The notes: a model not told the origin generated them from the letters alone. A DNA stretch of 48,879 nt from Streptomyces sp. L-9-10 (GCF_004151105.1 NZ_PHRF01000061.1:1-48879), one strand, 5' to 3'. Positions 32,823 through 41,488 are shown, numbered from the stretch's first letter. Numbers and translations: made by a program.

Positions 32823-33398
32823 CTAGGCGATCACACGTTCGGCGAACCACCGCAGGGTGTCCCTCGCCGCCTCGATGTCGAGGCGCTCGGTGCCGAGCAG
32901 GAGGTTCAGATGGAGCCCGTCGATCAGCGCGAGAGCGCGGGCGGCGTGCGTGCCGACCTCGTCGGGCACCACGTGTCCCTGGCCGGCGAGCGTTCCGAGC
33001 CACCGCTGGAGCACCTGCGCGGACGAGTGGTGCCCGCTCTCCAGCAGGTCGCGTACCGCTGGGAGGGGCTCCGGGCCCAGGGCGAGCCGGTACAGCTCGA
33101 ACCAGCCGCCCAGTACAGCCTCCCGATGCTCCGGCGGAGGAAGGAACTGCAGGAGGCATTCGTACAGCCGCTGGACCGGCTCGCGCGTGTCGTCCGCGAT
33201 GGCCAGGTCGTCGAGAGACCCGCCGACGACCGCGCCCGCGACGGCCTGGTGCAGCTCGGCCTGGGTCGGGAAGTAGTGGCGCAACGTCGTCGGCCCGATG
33301 CCCGCCGCGTTCGCGACGGCCCGCACGCTCAGGGCGCCGATGCCCTCGGCCCTCGCCAGGTGCACGGCCGCTTCGATGATCTCTTCCCGTCTGGACAT
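32823..33398 (-). CDS. TetR-family transcriptional regulator
   Basis: A 191-residue regulator. HTH at residues ~5-50 (AAVHLARAEGIGALSVRAVANAAGIGPTTL cut at helix ends; LRHYFPTQAELHQAV). The C-terminal ligand-binding domain is helical. ATG at 33398 starts the domain directly. Divergent from the CPBP-protease gene across an 82-bp gap that contains a large palindrome, so it very probably represses itself and that gene. Confidence 0.9.
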   Translation of the reverse strand: MSRREEIIEAAVHLARAEGIGALSVRAVANAAGIGPTTLRHYFPTQAELHQAVAGAVVGGSLDDLAIADDTREPVQRLYECLLQFLPPPEHREAVLGGWFELYRLALGPEPLPAVRDLLESGHHSSAQVLQRWLGTLAGQGHVVPDEVGTHAARALALIDGLHLNLLLGTERLDIEAARDTLRWFAERVIA

Positions 33399-33409
33399 AC
33401 GCGCATGGT

Positions 33410-33462
33410 AGTACACCGTACCAGGTACGCTGTACCGGTACAGTATGCTGGTACAGCGTACT
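33410..33462. promoter_or_regulatory. 53-bp compound palindrome, candidate TetR operator
   Basis: A perfect 14-bp core CTGTACCGGTACAG (33430-33443) is centred at 33436/33437. The flanks extend the symmetry imperfectly to AGTAC...GTACT at both ends, giving four GTACC/GTACAG-like half-sites. It fills most of the gap between tetR and the CPBP gene. Promoter elements of one or both genes must overlap it. Confidence 0.8.
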
Positions 33463-33480
33463 AACGAGTGGAGAGACATC

Positions 33481-34218
33481 GTGCCCGAGAATCGCCTGAG
33501 CACCGCCCCCGCAGCCGCACTCCCCGACGCACCACCGGCGCACGCCGAGAAGCGGCCCGGATGGCCCGAGATCGCCGTCGCGGCGGTGACGTACGCCGCG
33601 CTCGTCGCCGCGGGTATCGCCGTGATCGTCTCCATATCCGACGAGCACGCCGTCGCGCGCGGGATCGTGAGCTACGCGGTGTCCGCGCTGGCCGGCCTCG
33701 GCGCGTTCGGGATCGCCTTCCTCCTCCGCGTCCGGGACCTGGCGGCGTTCGGACTGCGACGAGTGGCCGGGAAGTGGCTCCTGCTCGGCGCCGGACTCGG
33801 GGCCGGCGCATTCCTTCTGAACCTCGTGGTGGCGATCGCCTACGTCCAGATCTCCGGCGACACCAGCAACCCGCAGGGTGATTACCGTGCCGCCGCGAGC
33901 GGAGGAGCGCTCTCGTTCGTCCTCACGATCCTCTTCGGCGCGATCGCCACCCCGATCGGGGAAGAGCTCGCCTTCCGCGGAGTACTGGCCAACGCTCTCG
34001 GGCGCTACGGCCCCTGGGCCGGCGTCATCGGCAGCTCCGCGATCTTCGCCCTCGCGCACGGCGTGAACATCATCCTGCCCATCGCCTTCGTGGTCGGTGC
34101 CACCTCCGCGCTCCTGCTCCGCAGGACCGGATCGGTATGGCCGGGCGTCTGCGTCCACGCCGTCAACAACGGAATGAGCGTGCTCGCGCCCGCGCTCCTG
34201 GCACTCTCCGTCACCTGA
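33481..34218 (+). CDS. CPBP-family intramembrane metalloprotease
   Basis: A 245-residue polytopic membrane protein of the CAAX protease/bacteriocin-processing (ABI) family. Conserved motifs: E-E-x-x-F-R (GEELAFRGV, ~residue 162), F-x-x-x-H (FALAHG, ~residue 191) and HAVNN near the C-terminus (~residue 228). About seven transmembrane helices. GTG start with GGAGAG upstream; N-terminal Pro/Ala-rich tail. Divergent from and likely repressed by the TetR neighbour. Substrate unknown. Confidence 0.9.
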   Translation: MPENRLSTAPAAALPDAPPAHAEKRPGWPEIAVAAVTYAALVAAGIAVIVSISDEHAVARGIVSYAVSALAGLGAFGIAFLLRVRDLAAFGLRRVAGKWLLLGAGLGAGAFLLNLVVAIAYVQISGDTSNPQGDYRAAASGGALSFVLTILFGAIATPIGEELAFRGVLANALGRYGPWAGVIGSSAIFALAHGVNIILPIAFVVGATSALLLRRTGSVWPGVCVHAVNNGMSVLAPALLALSVT

Positions 34219-34270
34219 AGCCGCTCAGTCGGTGGCCTTGGGGTGTCCCGGCCCCGCCGCCCCGGCAGGC

Positions 34271-37200
34271 CTAAGAGCCCAGGATCGTCGTCAGGAACTC
34301 GCCTGTCCACGCCAGCAGTTCGCGGCCCACGACCGGCTTGCCGCCGATCTTCCCGCTCGTCGGGCGCGGTACCAGGATCTGGTGCGCCGGCGCCTTGATG
34401 ACCGTACGGGGATAGAGCCGCTTCAGGCGCAGCTCCTGCGACTCCCGCAACTCCACTGGCGCGAAGCGGATGTTCGCGCCCTGGAGCACGATCTCGCCGA
34501 CCCCGCACGCCCGCGCCAGCATCCGCAGCCCCGCCACCAGCAGCAGGTTCTCCACCGGCTCGGGGAGCTTGCCGTAGCGGTCGGTGAGCTCCTCGCGGAC
34601 CGCCGCGATGTCCTCCTCCGTATTGGCGGAGGCGATCGACCGGTACGCCTGCAGCCGCAGCCGCTCTCCCGGCGCGTACTCGTGCGGGACATGCGCGTCG
34701 ACCGGCAGCTCGATCTTGACCTCCAGCGGCGGCGCCTCCTCCACCCCGCCCTCGATGGACGCGCGGTAGTCGGCGACCGCCTCGCCCACCATCCGTACGT
34801 ACAGATCGAAGCCGACGCCCGCGATATGCCCGGACTGCTCGCCGCCGAGCAGATTGCCCGCGCCGCGGATCTCCAGGTCCTTCATCGCCACATACATGCC
34901 CGCGCCCATCTCCGTGTGCTGGGCGATCGTCGCGAGGCGCTCGTGGGCGGTCTCGGTCAGCGGCTTCTCCGGCGGGTACAGGAAGTACGCGTAGCCGCGG
35001 TCCCGGCCGCGCCCCACCCGGCCCCGCAGCTGGTGCAGCTGCGAGAGGCCGAAGTTGTCGCCGCGCTCCACGATCAGGGTGTTGGCGTTGGAGATGTCGA
35101 TCCCGGACTCGACGATCGTCGTGGAGACCAGCACATCGAATCGCTTCTCCCAGAAGTCGACCACGACCTGCTCCAGCGCGCTCTCGCCCATCTGGCCGTG
35201 CGCCGTCGCAATCCGCGCCTCGGGGACGATCTCGCGCAGCCGCGCCGCCGCCCGGTCGATCGACTCCACGCGGTTGTGGATGTAGAAGACCTGGCCCTCG
35301 CGCAGCAGTTCACGCCGGACGGCCGCGCCGATCTGCTTCTGCTCGTACGGGCCGACGAAGGTCAGCACCGGATGGCGCTCCTCCGGCGGTGTGGTGATCG
35401 TCGACATCTCGCGGATGCCGGTGACGGCCATTTCGAGCGTACGGGGGATGGGCGTCGCGGACATGGTGAGGACGTCGACGTTGGCGCGCAGCTTCTTCAG
35501 CTGCTCCTTGTGCTCCACACCGAACCGCTGCTCCTCGTCCACGATGACCAGCCCCAGGTCCTTGAACCTGGTCTCGGACGAGAAGAGCCGGTGCGTGCCG
35601 ATGACGATGTCGACCGCGCCCTCCTTGAGGCCCTGGAGCGTCGCCTTCGCCTCCGCGTCCGACTGGAAGCGGGAGAGGGCCTTCACGGCGACCGGGAACT
35701 GCGCGTACCGCTCCGAGAACGTGCCGAAGTGCTGCTGCACCAGCAGCGTCGTCGGGACGAGGACCGCGACCTGCTTGCCGTCCTGGACCGCCTTGAAGGC
35801 CGCCCGTACGGCGATCTCCGTCTTGCCGTAGCCGACGTCGCCGCAGATCAGCCGGTCCATCGGGACCGTCTTCTCCATGTCCTCCTTGACCTCGGCGATG
35901 GTGGAGAGCTGGTCGGGCGTCTCCACGTACGGGAAGGCGTCCTCAAGCTCCCGCTGCCAGGGGGTGTCGGGTCCGAAGGCATGGCCGGGGGCCGCCATCC
36001 GCGCCGAGTAGAGCTTGATCAGGTCGGCGGCGATCTCCTTGACCGCCTTCTTGGCGCGCGCCTTGGTCTTCGTCCAGTCCGCGCCGCCGAGGCGGTGCAG
36101 CGTCGGGGCCTCGCCGCCGACGTATTTGGTGACCTGCTCCAGCTGGTCGGTGGGGATGTAGAGGCGGTCGCCGGGCTGGCCGCGCTTGGCCGGGGCGTAC
36201 TCGACGAGCAGATACTCCCGGGTCGCGCCCTGCACCGTGCGCTGCACCATCTCGACGTACCGGCCGACGCCGTGCTGTTCGTGGACGATGTAGTCGCCCG
36301 TCTCCAGCGTGAGCGGATCGATGGTCTTGCGGCGCTTGGCCGGCATCCGCGCGCCGTCCTTGCCCGCCGCCTTCTGGCCGGAGAGGTCGGTCTCGGTGAG
36401 CACGGCGAGCTTGAGGTCCGGGTCGATGAAGCCGTAGTCGATCGAGCCGCAGGCGACATGGACGACGGACGGGGTGATCTCCTCAAGACCGCGGGCGGTG
36501 CGGGCGCCGGGGGTGTCGAGCCGGGCCGGGATGCCCTCGCCGCCGAGGACCTCGACCGTACGGGCCGCCGTGCCGTGCCCCTCCGTGACGAAGACCGTGC
36601 GCCAGCCGTCCGCCAGCCAGCCCTTGGTGTCGGCGAGCGCGCGTGCGGTGTCGCCGCGGTACGTCTCCGGGGCGCGCATCCCCAGCGTGATGGCCTCGCC
36701 CGACGCGTCCTCCAGCTCCTCGTCCACGGCGAACGGGGAGACCGACCACCACATCATGCCCAGCTCACGGGCGTGCTCCCGGATGTCCGCGATGCCCCAC
36801 AGCGAGGCCGCGCCGACATCGATCGGGGCCTCGCCGCCGTCGGCGCTCGCCGCCCACGAGGCCTGGAGGAACTCCTGGCTCGTCGCCACCAGGTCCGCGG
36901 CCCGGGTCCGTACCCGCTCCGGGTCGCAGACCAGCGCCATCGAACCGGCCGGCAGGACGTCCAGCAGCAGTTCCATGTCATCGACGAGGACCGGGGCCAG
37001 GGACTCCATGCCCTCGACCGCGATCCCCTCCGCGATCTTGCCGAGCAGCTCGCCCAGCTCCGGGTGGAGCTCGGCGAGCGCGGCGGCCCGCTCCCGCACC
37101 TGCGGGGTGAGCAGCAGCTCCCGGCAGGGCGGCGCCCACAGTCCGTGTTCGGCCACCTCCAGGGAGCGCTGGTCGGCCACCTTGAAGTAACGGATCTCCT

Positions 37201-37831
37201 CGACGTCGTCCCCCCAGAACTCCACCCGCAGGGGGTGCTCCTCGGTGGGCGGGAAGACGTCCAGGATGCCGCCGCGCACGGCGAACTCGCCGCGCTTCTC
37301 GACCAGCTCGACCCGCGCGTACGCGGCGGCGGCCAGCGCCTCCGTGATCGCGTTCAGATCGGCGCTCTGGCCGCTGCGCAGCGCCACCGGCTCCAGCTCG
37401 CCGAGCCCCTTGACCTGCGGCTGGAGCACGGAGCGTACGGGCGAGACCACCACACTGACCGGGCCGGCCGTGGGGTCGTCCTTCGCCGGGTGCGCGAGCC
37501 GGCGCAGTACGGCGAGCCTGCGGCCCACGGTGTCGGAACGCGGCGAGAGCCGCTCGTGCGGCAGGGTCTCCCACGACGGGTACTCGACGACGGTGTCCGG
37601 GTCCAGCAGCGAGCGCAGGGCCGCCGCCAGATCCTCGGCCTCCCGCCCCGTCGCGGTCACGGCCAGCACCGGCCGCCCGGCCTCACGCGCCAGCGCGGCC
37701 ACCGCGAAGGGCCGCGCCGCGGCCGGTCCGACGAGGTCGAGGTACGGGCGGTGACCATCGGTGGCGGCCTTCACCGCTTCGGCGAGCGCCGGGTCACGTA
37801 CGACGGCGTCCAGCAGACCGTGCAGGCTCAT
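34271..37831 (-). CDS. mfd: Transcription-repair coupling factor Mfd
   Basis: An 1186-residue DNA translocase that removes stalled RNA polymerase and recruits UvrA. UvrB-homology N-region (residues ~1-330), RNA polymerase-interacting domain around residue ~500-570 (TGDYIVHEQHGVGRYVEM; TKYVGGEAPTLHRLGG), then RecG-like helicase motor: Walker A-like DRLICGDVGYGKTEIAVRAA, VDEEQRFGVEHKE (DEEQ box), MSATPIPRTL, STTIVESGIDISNANTLIV and LHQLRGRVGRG. TRCF C-terminal domain at the end. Start ATG at 37831; another ATG five codons upstream has no better ribosome site. Full length. Confidence 0.97.
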   Translation of the reverse strand: MSLHGLLDAVVRDPALAEAVKAATDGHRPYLDLVGPAAARPFAVAALAREAGRPVLAVTATGREAEDLAAALRSLLDPDTVVEYPSWETLPHERLSPRSDTVGRRLAVLRRLAHPAKDDPTAGPVSVVVSPVRSVLQPQVKGLGELEPVALRSGQSADLNAITEALAAAAYARVELVEKRGEFAVRGGILDVFPPTEEHPLRVEFWGDDVEEIRYFKVADQRSLEVAEHGLWAPPCRELLLTPQVRERAAALAELHPELGELLGKIAEGIAVEGMESLAPVLVDDMELLLDVLPAGSMALVCDPERVRTRAADLVATSQEFLQASWAASADGGEAPIDVGAASLWGIADIREHARELGMMWWSVSPFAVDEELEDASGEAITLGMRAPETYRGDTARALADTKGWLADGWRTVFVTEGHGTAARTVEVLGGEGIPARLDTPGARTARGLEEITPSVVHVACGSIDYGFIDPDLKLAVLTETDLSGQKAAGKDGARMPAKRRKTIDPLTLETGDYIVHEQHGVGRYVEMVQRTVQGATREYLLVEYAPAKRGQPGDRLYIPTDQLEQVTKYVGGEAPTLHRLGGADWTKTKARAKKAVKEIAADLIKLYSARMAAPGHAFGPDTPWQRELEDAFPYVETPDQLSTIAEVKEDMEKTVPMDRLICGDVGYGKTEIAVRAAFKAVQDGKQVAVLVPTTLLVQQHFGTFSERYAQFPVAVKALSRFQSDAEAKATLQGLKEGAVDIVIGTHRLFSSETRFKDLGLVIVDEEQRFGVEHKEQLKKLRANVDVLTMSATPIPRTLEMAVTGIREMSTITTPPEERHPVLTFVGPYEQKQIGAAVRRELLREGQVFYIHNRVESIDRAAARLREIVPEARIATAHGQMGESALEQVVVDFWEKRFDVLVSTTIVESGIDISNANTLIVERGDNFGLSQLHQLRGRVGRGRDRGYAYFLYPPEKPLTETAHERLATIAQHTEMGAGMYVAMKDLEIRGAGNLLGGEQSGHIAGVGFDLYVRMVGEAVADYRASIEGGVEEAPPLEVKIELPVDAHVPHEYAPGERLRLQAYRSIASANTEEDIAAVREELTDRYGKLPEPVENLLLVAGLRMLARACGVGEIVLQGANIRFAPVELRESQELRLKRLYPRTVIKAPAHQILVPRPTSGKIGGKPVVGRELLAWTGEFLTTILGS

Positions 37832-38138
37832 GAAGGGGGGTTCCATCCAGGTCCGAGATCGAGCGGGGGCTGACAGATCGAGTGGGGCTGATCGAGCGGG
37901 GCTGACAGTGCGGGCAACGCAAGTGACCCGACACGTCTCACGGGCCGGGGGTTCTCCAGCGTACGACGCCGGTGTGACACCCGGGACCGGAAGCCGACCG
38001 GAGCGGGGGCCGGTGACGGGAAGTGACAGGAAGTGATGGCAACCCGGAATGATCCAACCCGATCGGTCATTGAAGGAAGCACGGGACGCGGGCCGCGACC
38101 GGCGCGACGTCCGATGCCGGATTCCGATGATGGGATGG
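37832..38138. promoter_or_regulatory. Divergent region between mfd and the reductase gene
   Basis: About 300 bp without a gene. GATCGAG-type short repeats occur near 37855-37905 (GATCGAGCGGGGGCTGACAG, GATCGAGTGGGGCTGATCGA). Promoters for both neighbours should be here; none is clear. Confidence 0.4.
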
Positions 38139-38591
38139 ATGAGCATGCCTCTTGAGGGTGAGTACGAGCCCAGCTCGATGCAGATGGCACGCGAGCAGGT
38201 CGAGGTGTACGAGAGCTCGGGCGGTACGGAGGGGACGACGCTGAACGGCCTGCCCGTCATCGTCCTCACCACCCGGGGCTCGAAGAGCGGCAAGATCCGC
38301 AAGAGCCCGCTGATGCGGGTGGAGCACGAGGGCGTCTACTCGGCGGTCGCCTCCATGGGCGGCGCCCCCAAGCACCCGGTCTGGTACCACAACATCACGG
38401 CCGACCCCCGGGTGGAGCTCCAGGACGGCCCCGAGCGTCAGGACATGATCGCCCGCGAGGTCACCGGCGAGGAGAAGACCGCGTGGTGGAACCGCGCGGT
38501 CGAGGCGTTCCCGCCGTACGCCGAGTACCAGACGAAGACGGACCGCGAGATCCCCGTCTTCATCCTGGAGCCCTCCCCGACCCCCCACTGA
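38139..38591 (+). CDS. Deazaflavin (F420)-dependent nitroreductase-family protein
   Basis: A 150-residue DDN-type split-barrel protein. Characteristic block NGLPVIVLTTRGSKSGKIRK followed by PLMRV, then GGAPKHPVWYHNI and PRVELQDG. The family uses reduced F420 to reduce quinones or nitro compounds. Start ATG at 38139 (MSMPLEGEYEPS); an ATG two codons later is equally possible. Followed by a strong hairpin, so probably single-gene. Confidence 0.9.
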   Translation: MSMPLEGEYEPSSMQMAREQVEVYESSGGTEGTTLNGLPVIVLTTRGSKSGKIRKSPLMRVEHEGVYSAVASMGGAPKHPVWYHNITADPRVELQDGPERQDMIAREVTGEEKTAWWNRAVEAFPPYAEYQTKTDREIPVFILEPSPTPH

Positions 38592-38607
38592 CGAGCTGCC
38601 CCGCCTG

Positions 38608-38636
38608 TGCCCCGGGACGCCTACCGCCCCGGGGCA
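38608..38636 (+). terminator. Hairpin after the reductase gene
   Basis: TGCCCCGGG (38608-38616) pairs with CCCCGGGGCA (38627-38636), 17 bp past the stop. Confidence 0.65.
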
Positions 38637-38746
38637 CCGGGGTGTCCCGGCCCCCACGAATGAGCGATCCGAGAGGAAACGATACTGTCGCACGCGCGTC
38701 GGCGATATCATTTCAGTCTCATGCGTGGAGGGAAGAAGGAGAGGCC

Positions 38747-38980
38747 ATGTCTCGCACCGTTATCGATCTCGACGACGAGATCGTCGAGGAAGCCATGCGG
38801 CTGTACGACACCAAGACCAAAGCGGCAGCCGTACGCGCCGCCATGGAGGATGCCGTGAAACGGCGTCTGCGTCAGGAGTTCGCCGATGCCGTGAAGTCCG
38901 GGGAACTCGACTTCAGCGAGATCATCGAGAACACCGGCCCGGCCGGCTCTCGCCCCCGGGACCGGAAGACCGCTGCGTGA
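38747..38980 (+). CDS. VapB-type antitoxin
   Basis: A 77-residue protein. The N-terminus (MSRTVIDLDDEIVEEAMRLY) plus TKTKAAAVRAAMEDAV is the ribbon-helix-helix pattern of actinobacterial VapB antitoxins. The C-terminal half is acidic then basic and should wrap the toxin. Strong AAGGAGA site. Its TGA overlaps the GTG of the PIN gene, the standard antitoxin-first coupled order. An autoregulated promoter is expected just upstream. Confidence 0.88.
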   Translation: MSRTVIDLDDEIVEEAMRLYDTKTKAAAVRAAMEDAVKRRLRQEFADAVKSGELDFSEIIENTGPAGSRPRDRKTAA

Positions 38981-39393
38981 GCGTCTTCCTCGCGGACAAG
39001 TCGGCCCTGGCCCGATGGGGACAGCCCGCGGTGAGTGAGGTGCTGGACGACCTGAACGACCGCGGCCTCCTGACGACCTGCGCGGTCGTCGAGTACGAGA
39101 TGGTCTACAGCGCGCGCACCAAACAGGACGCGTCCCGCATCCGCCTCAGCCTCCGCGGATTCGACTACTCGCCCTGCAACGACGAGGAGCACGAGCGTGC
39201 CCTGTGGCTCCAGCGCGAGGCCCTGCGCCGGGGCTTCCATCGGGCGCTCTCGCTCTCCGACGTGCTGATCGCCGCTGTGGCGGAACGGCGCGGCCTGACA
39301 GTGCTGCACTATGACGGCGACTTCGACATGATCCGTGAGATCACCGGGCAGACCATGCGCTGGGTGGTGGATCCCGGGACGGCGGACCGGTAG
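38977..39393 (+). CDS. VapC-type PIN-domain RNase toxin
   Basis: A 138-residue PIN nuclease. Acidic residues expected for metal binding are present: Asp in FLADKSALARW near the start, Glu in VVEYEMVYSAR (~residue 42), Asp in LSLSDVLIAAVAE (~residue 95) and Asp in HYDGDFDMI (~residue 113). Such toxins cleave tRNA or rRNA when freed from VapB. GTG start within the GTGA overlap. The stop is only 9 bp from the stop of a convergent gene. Confidence 0.9.
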   Translation: MSVFLADKSALARWGQPAVSEVLDDLNDRGLLTTCAVVEYEMVYSARTKQDASRIRLSLRGFDYSPCNDEEHERALWLQREALRRGFHRALSLSDVLIAAVAERRGLTVLHYDGDFDMIREITGQTMRWVVDPGTADR

Positions 39394-39402
39394 GCGCCCC
39401 TG

Positions 39403-39738
39403 TCAAGCGGCCCGGTCACGGACGTCCCCGTCAACGCCCGACGGCGTGAGCCACACCAGGCGAGGCGAACAGTCCTTCGCCCGGCCGAAGTACCGCAAGA
39501 CGTTTTCGGCGGCGGCGAGGCTCCACCGCCGGCGCCCCTCCACCGCGACGGCTTCGGCGGCGCCGTCCGCGTACGCGAGGCCCCAGGCGACGACGAAGGC
39601 ATCGGCTTCCTCCGCGCCTGGACGGAACTCCACCACGACCGCGAAGAGGCGTGGCGCCGTGTCACGTACGAGTTCGTAGACCTCCCGGGCGAAGTCGAGC
39701 GGCTCCGGGGCAGGGCTCTGCGGCGATACGGGCATCAT
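39403..39738 (-). CDS. Conserved hypothetical protein beside the XRE gene
   Basis: A 111-residue acidic protein without signal or membrane segment. Pattern: FAREVYELVRDTAPRLFAVV, VAWGLAYADGAAEAVAVEG, WSLAAAENVLRYFGRA, RLVWLTPSG. It looks like an alpha/beta fold with an N-terminal helix. I have no name for it. Start ATG-ATG at 39738 with AGGGGA upstream; longer in-frame starts lack a ribosome site. Divergent from the damaged XRE regulator at 39883 and convergent with vapC. Confidence 0.7.
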   Translation of the reverse strand: MMPVSPQSPAPEPLDFAREVYELVRDTAPRLFAVVVEFRPGAEEADAFVVAWGLAYADGAAEAVAVEGRRRWSLAAAENVLRYFGRAKDCSPRLVWLTPSGVDGDVRDRAA

Positions 39739-39882
39739 GGTTTTCCCCTGTCTGTAGGGGGGGTGACGCCAGCCCGGCTGATGCCGTTGGGCATGGCGAG
39801 TAAGGCGCCGTGAGGCGCGGCCAGTTGAAGTGGCGTGCTTCACACCCCAACCACGACGCTATGATTCAATCCTCCGGCCACG

Positions 39883-40437
39883 GTGCGGCAGCGGCGCCTC
39901 GGCGCCGAGCTGCGCAGGCTCCGCCAGCAGGCGGACCTGAGCACGGCGCAGGCAGGTGTTCTCGACGGCTCCTCCCAACCACGCATCAGCAGCATCGAGT
40001 CGGGACGCTACGCAGTGGGCGCGGACCGAGTCCGGGCCCTGGCGCGGGGCTACAGCTGTACGGATGAGGCGTACATCAACGCGCTGACGGAGATGACCGG
40101 GGGACGGACGCGCGGCTGGTGGGACGAGTACCGCGACATGCTGCCGCCGGACACAATCGACCTAGCGGAGCTGGAGCACCACGCGACGTCGATGTACGCC
40201 TCGTCGGTGGTCCATCTGCCGGGGCTGCTCCAGACCAGAGCACATGCCCACGCGGTCATTCGCGACGTGGTGCCCTCCTTGGACACGGTCCAACTCGACA
40301 CCGATCATGGGGCCGCGTTCCTCGATACCCAACCGCATCTGGCGAAGTACCGGACGGTTCTGGACCGTATGGAGAGTTGTAGCCTCGAACCATCGAAGTC
40401 CCGAGATCTGATTCACCGGGTCGCGGCAGAGTTGTGA
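39883..40437 (+). pseudogene. Internally deleted XRE/DUF5753 regulator
   Basis: The reading frame keeps the HTH (residues ~1-62; LSTAQAGVLDGSSQPRISSIE) and the first part of DUF5753 (VVHLPGLLQTRAHAHAVIRD). At about residue 130 it then jumps to the usual C-terminal tail (LDTVQLDT...LAKYRTVLDRMES...LIHRVAAEL). Full-length relatives are ~280 residues; about 95 are missing, in frame. The start is also poor: GTG at 39883 has no ribosome site, and an in-frame stop lies 7 codons upstream, while the nearest ATG (39861) is out of frame. It may still make a DNA-binding protein. Confidence 0.75.
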
Positions 40438-40451
40438 GAAGAGGAACGCGC

Positions 40452-40673
40452 ATGTCTGCCCTCCACTGGCAGAAGTCAACGTTCAGCGGCGAGGCGAACG
40501 GGTGTGTCTACCTCGCCGCAGCCGACGACGGCTCCATCAAGATCCAGGAGAGCGACGAGCCCGACGTCATCGTCACCACCACCCCCGAAAAGCTCCGCGC
40601 CTTCATACTCGGCGTCAAAGCAGGCGAGTTCGACCACTTCGCCGCCGACCCCGGCCCCGGCATCGACGCCTGA
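40452..40673 (+). CDS. DUF397 domain protein
   Basis: A 73-residue DUF397 protein (LHWQKSTFSGEANGCVYLA; IKIQESDEPDVIV; LRAFILGVKAGEFDHF). ATG at 40452 with AGAAGAGGA upstream; an in-frame GTG at 40434 overlapping the XRE stop is possible. Intact although its XRE partner is deleted. Confidence 0.9.
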   Translation: MSALHWQKSTFSGEANGCVYLAAADDGSIKIQESDEPDVIVTTTPEKLRAFILGVKAGEFDHFAADPGPGIDA

Positions 40674-40678
40674 ACGTG

Positions 40679-40777
40679 ATGCGGACCGCCGAAGAGTTAC
40701 GCAAGGGCGGGTTCGAGGTCGACGAGGAACAAAGGAAGCGCGTTGCCCGCACACCACAACATCGACCACGAACGTGA
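40679..40777 (+). CDS. Possible 32-residue peptide overlapping the methyltransferase start
   Basis: ATG right after the DUF397 stop encodes RTAEELRKGGFEVDEEQRKR-type helical sequence, then runs into the next gene in another frame. It contains a TTA codon (rare in Streptomyces, bldA-dependent). It may be a leader peptide or the 5' remnant of a lost gene. Confidence 0.35.
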   Translation: MRTAEELRKGGFEVDEEQRKRVARTPQHRPRT

Positions 40778-41420
40778 ACTCTGGGACACGTACGCCCAGT
40801 CCCGGAGCGTCACGGAGAAAGTACTCGACTCCGAGCCCGTCTTCGGCTGGACACAGTACGCCGGTCACGGGCCGGGGCCCGAACTGCTGGGCTCCCCCGG
40901 GACAGCTCTGGAGATCGGGTGCGGGGCGGGGAGGGCCCTGGCCCATCTCGCTCAGCGAGGCGTCAAGACGACTGGCGTCGACCTCTCCCCGGTCATGGTC
41001 GAGCGGATCACCGAGCGCTGGGGTCCGGGAGGTTCCCGGTTCGTCTGTGCTGAGGTGACGGAACACCTGCGAAACGATACGGAGACGTACGACGCCGTCT
41101 ATTCCATCTTCGGCGCCGCCTGGTTCACGGACCCGGAGGAATTGCTTCCGCTGATCGCCCGTCGGCTCAACCCCGGTGGGGTCCTGGTCTTCTCCCACCC
41201 TCCGGCCATCCCCGGCACGTCCGGCGCGCAGGGCATGTACAAGGGGGGCTTCGCGGGCAAGGCGATGTACACCTACCGCTACAGCTACACGCCCGCCGCG
41301 TGGAAAGCGCTCTTGCTCACTGCCGGGTTCGCCGAAGTGGACGCACAGGTACTCGACGCGCCGGCTCCCGGCCACATCGGGACCCTGATCGTCCGTGCCG
41401 CCGTCGCTCGGCTCCCGTAA
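40743..41420 (+). CDS. Class I SAM-dependent methyltransferase
   Basis: A 225-residue protein with SAM motif I ALEIGCGAGRALAHL (~residue 55), acidic VDLSPVMVERI, and YDAVYSIFGAAWFTDPEELLPLI plus LNPGGVLVFSHP as later motifs. Substrate unknown. TTG start with AAAGGAAG upstream; no ATG in reach. Commonly found after XRE-DUF397 pairs in streptomycetes, as far as I recall. Ends at a strong hairpin. Confidence 0.85.
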   Translation: MPAHHNIDHERELWDTYAQSRSVTEKVLDSEPVFGWTQYAGHGPGPELLGSPGTALEIGCGAGRALAHLAQRGVKTTGVDLSPVMVERITERWGPGGSRFVCAEVTEHLRNDTETYDAVYSIFGAAWFTDPEELLPLIARRLNPGGVLVFSHPPAIPGTSGAQGMYKGGFAGKAMYTYRYSYTPAAWKALLLTAGFAEVDAQVLDAPAPGHIGTLIVRAAVARLP

Positions 41421-41459
41421 GCGGAGAGCAAACGTCCAGAACTCGCGGGGAACGCGCAA

Positions 41460-41488
41460 ACCGGCCGGAGCTGGGCGCTCCGGCCGGT
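41460..41488. terminator. Bidirectional terminator hairpin
   Basis: ACCGGCCGGAGC-TGGGC-GCTCCGGCCGGT, a perfect 12-bp stem with a 5-nt loop between convergent genes. Confidence 0.8.

Noticed and set aside
16945..34218. Prophage or integrative element boundaries around the Rhs region
   Set aside because: No integrase, terminase, capsid gene, tRNA or flanking direct repeats were found. It looks like a chromosomal accessory stretch.
34232..37873. Long plus-strand frame opposite mfd (1213 codons)
   Set aside because: Same shadow effect; mfd on the minus strand has complete helicase motifs.
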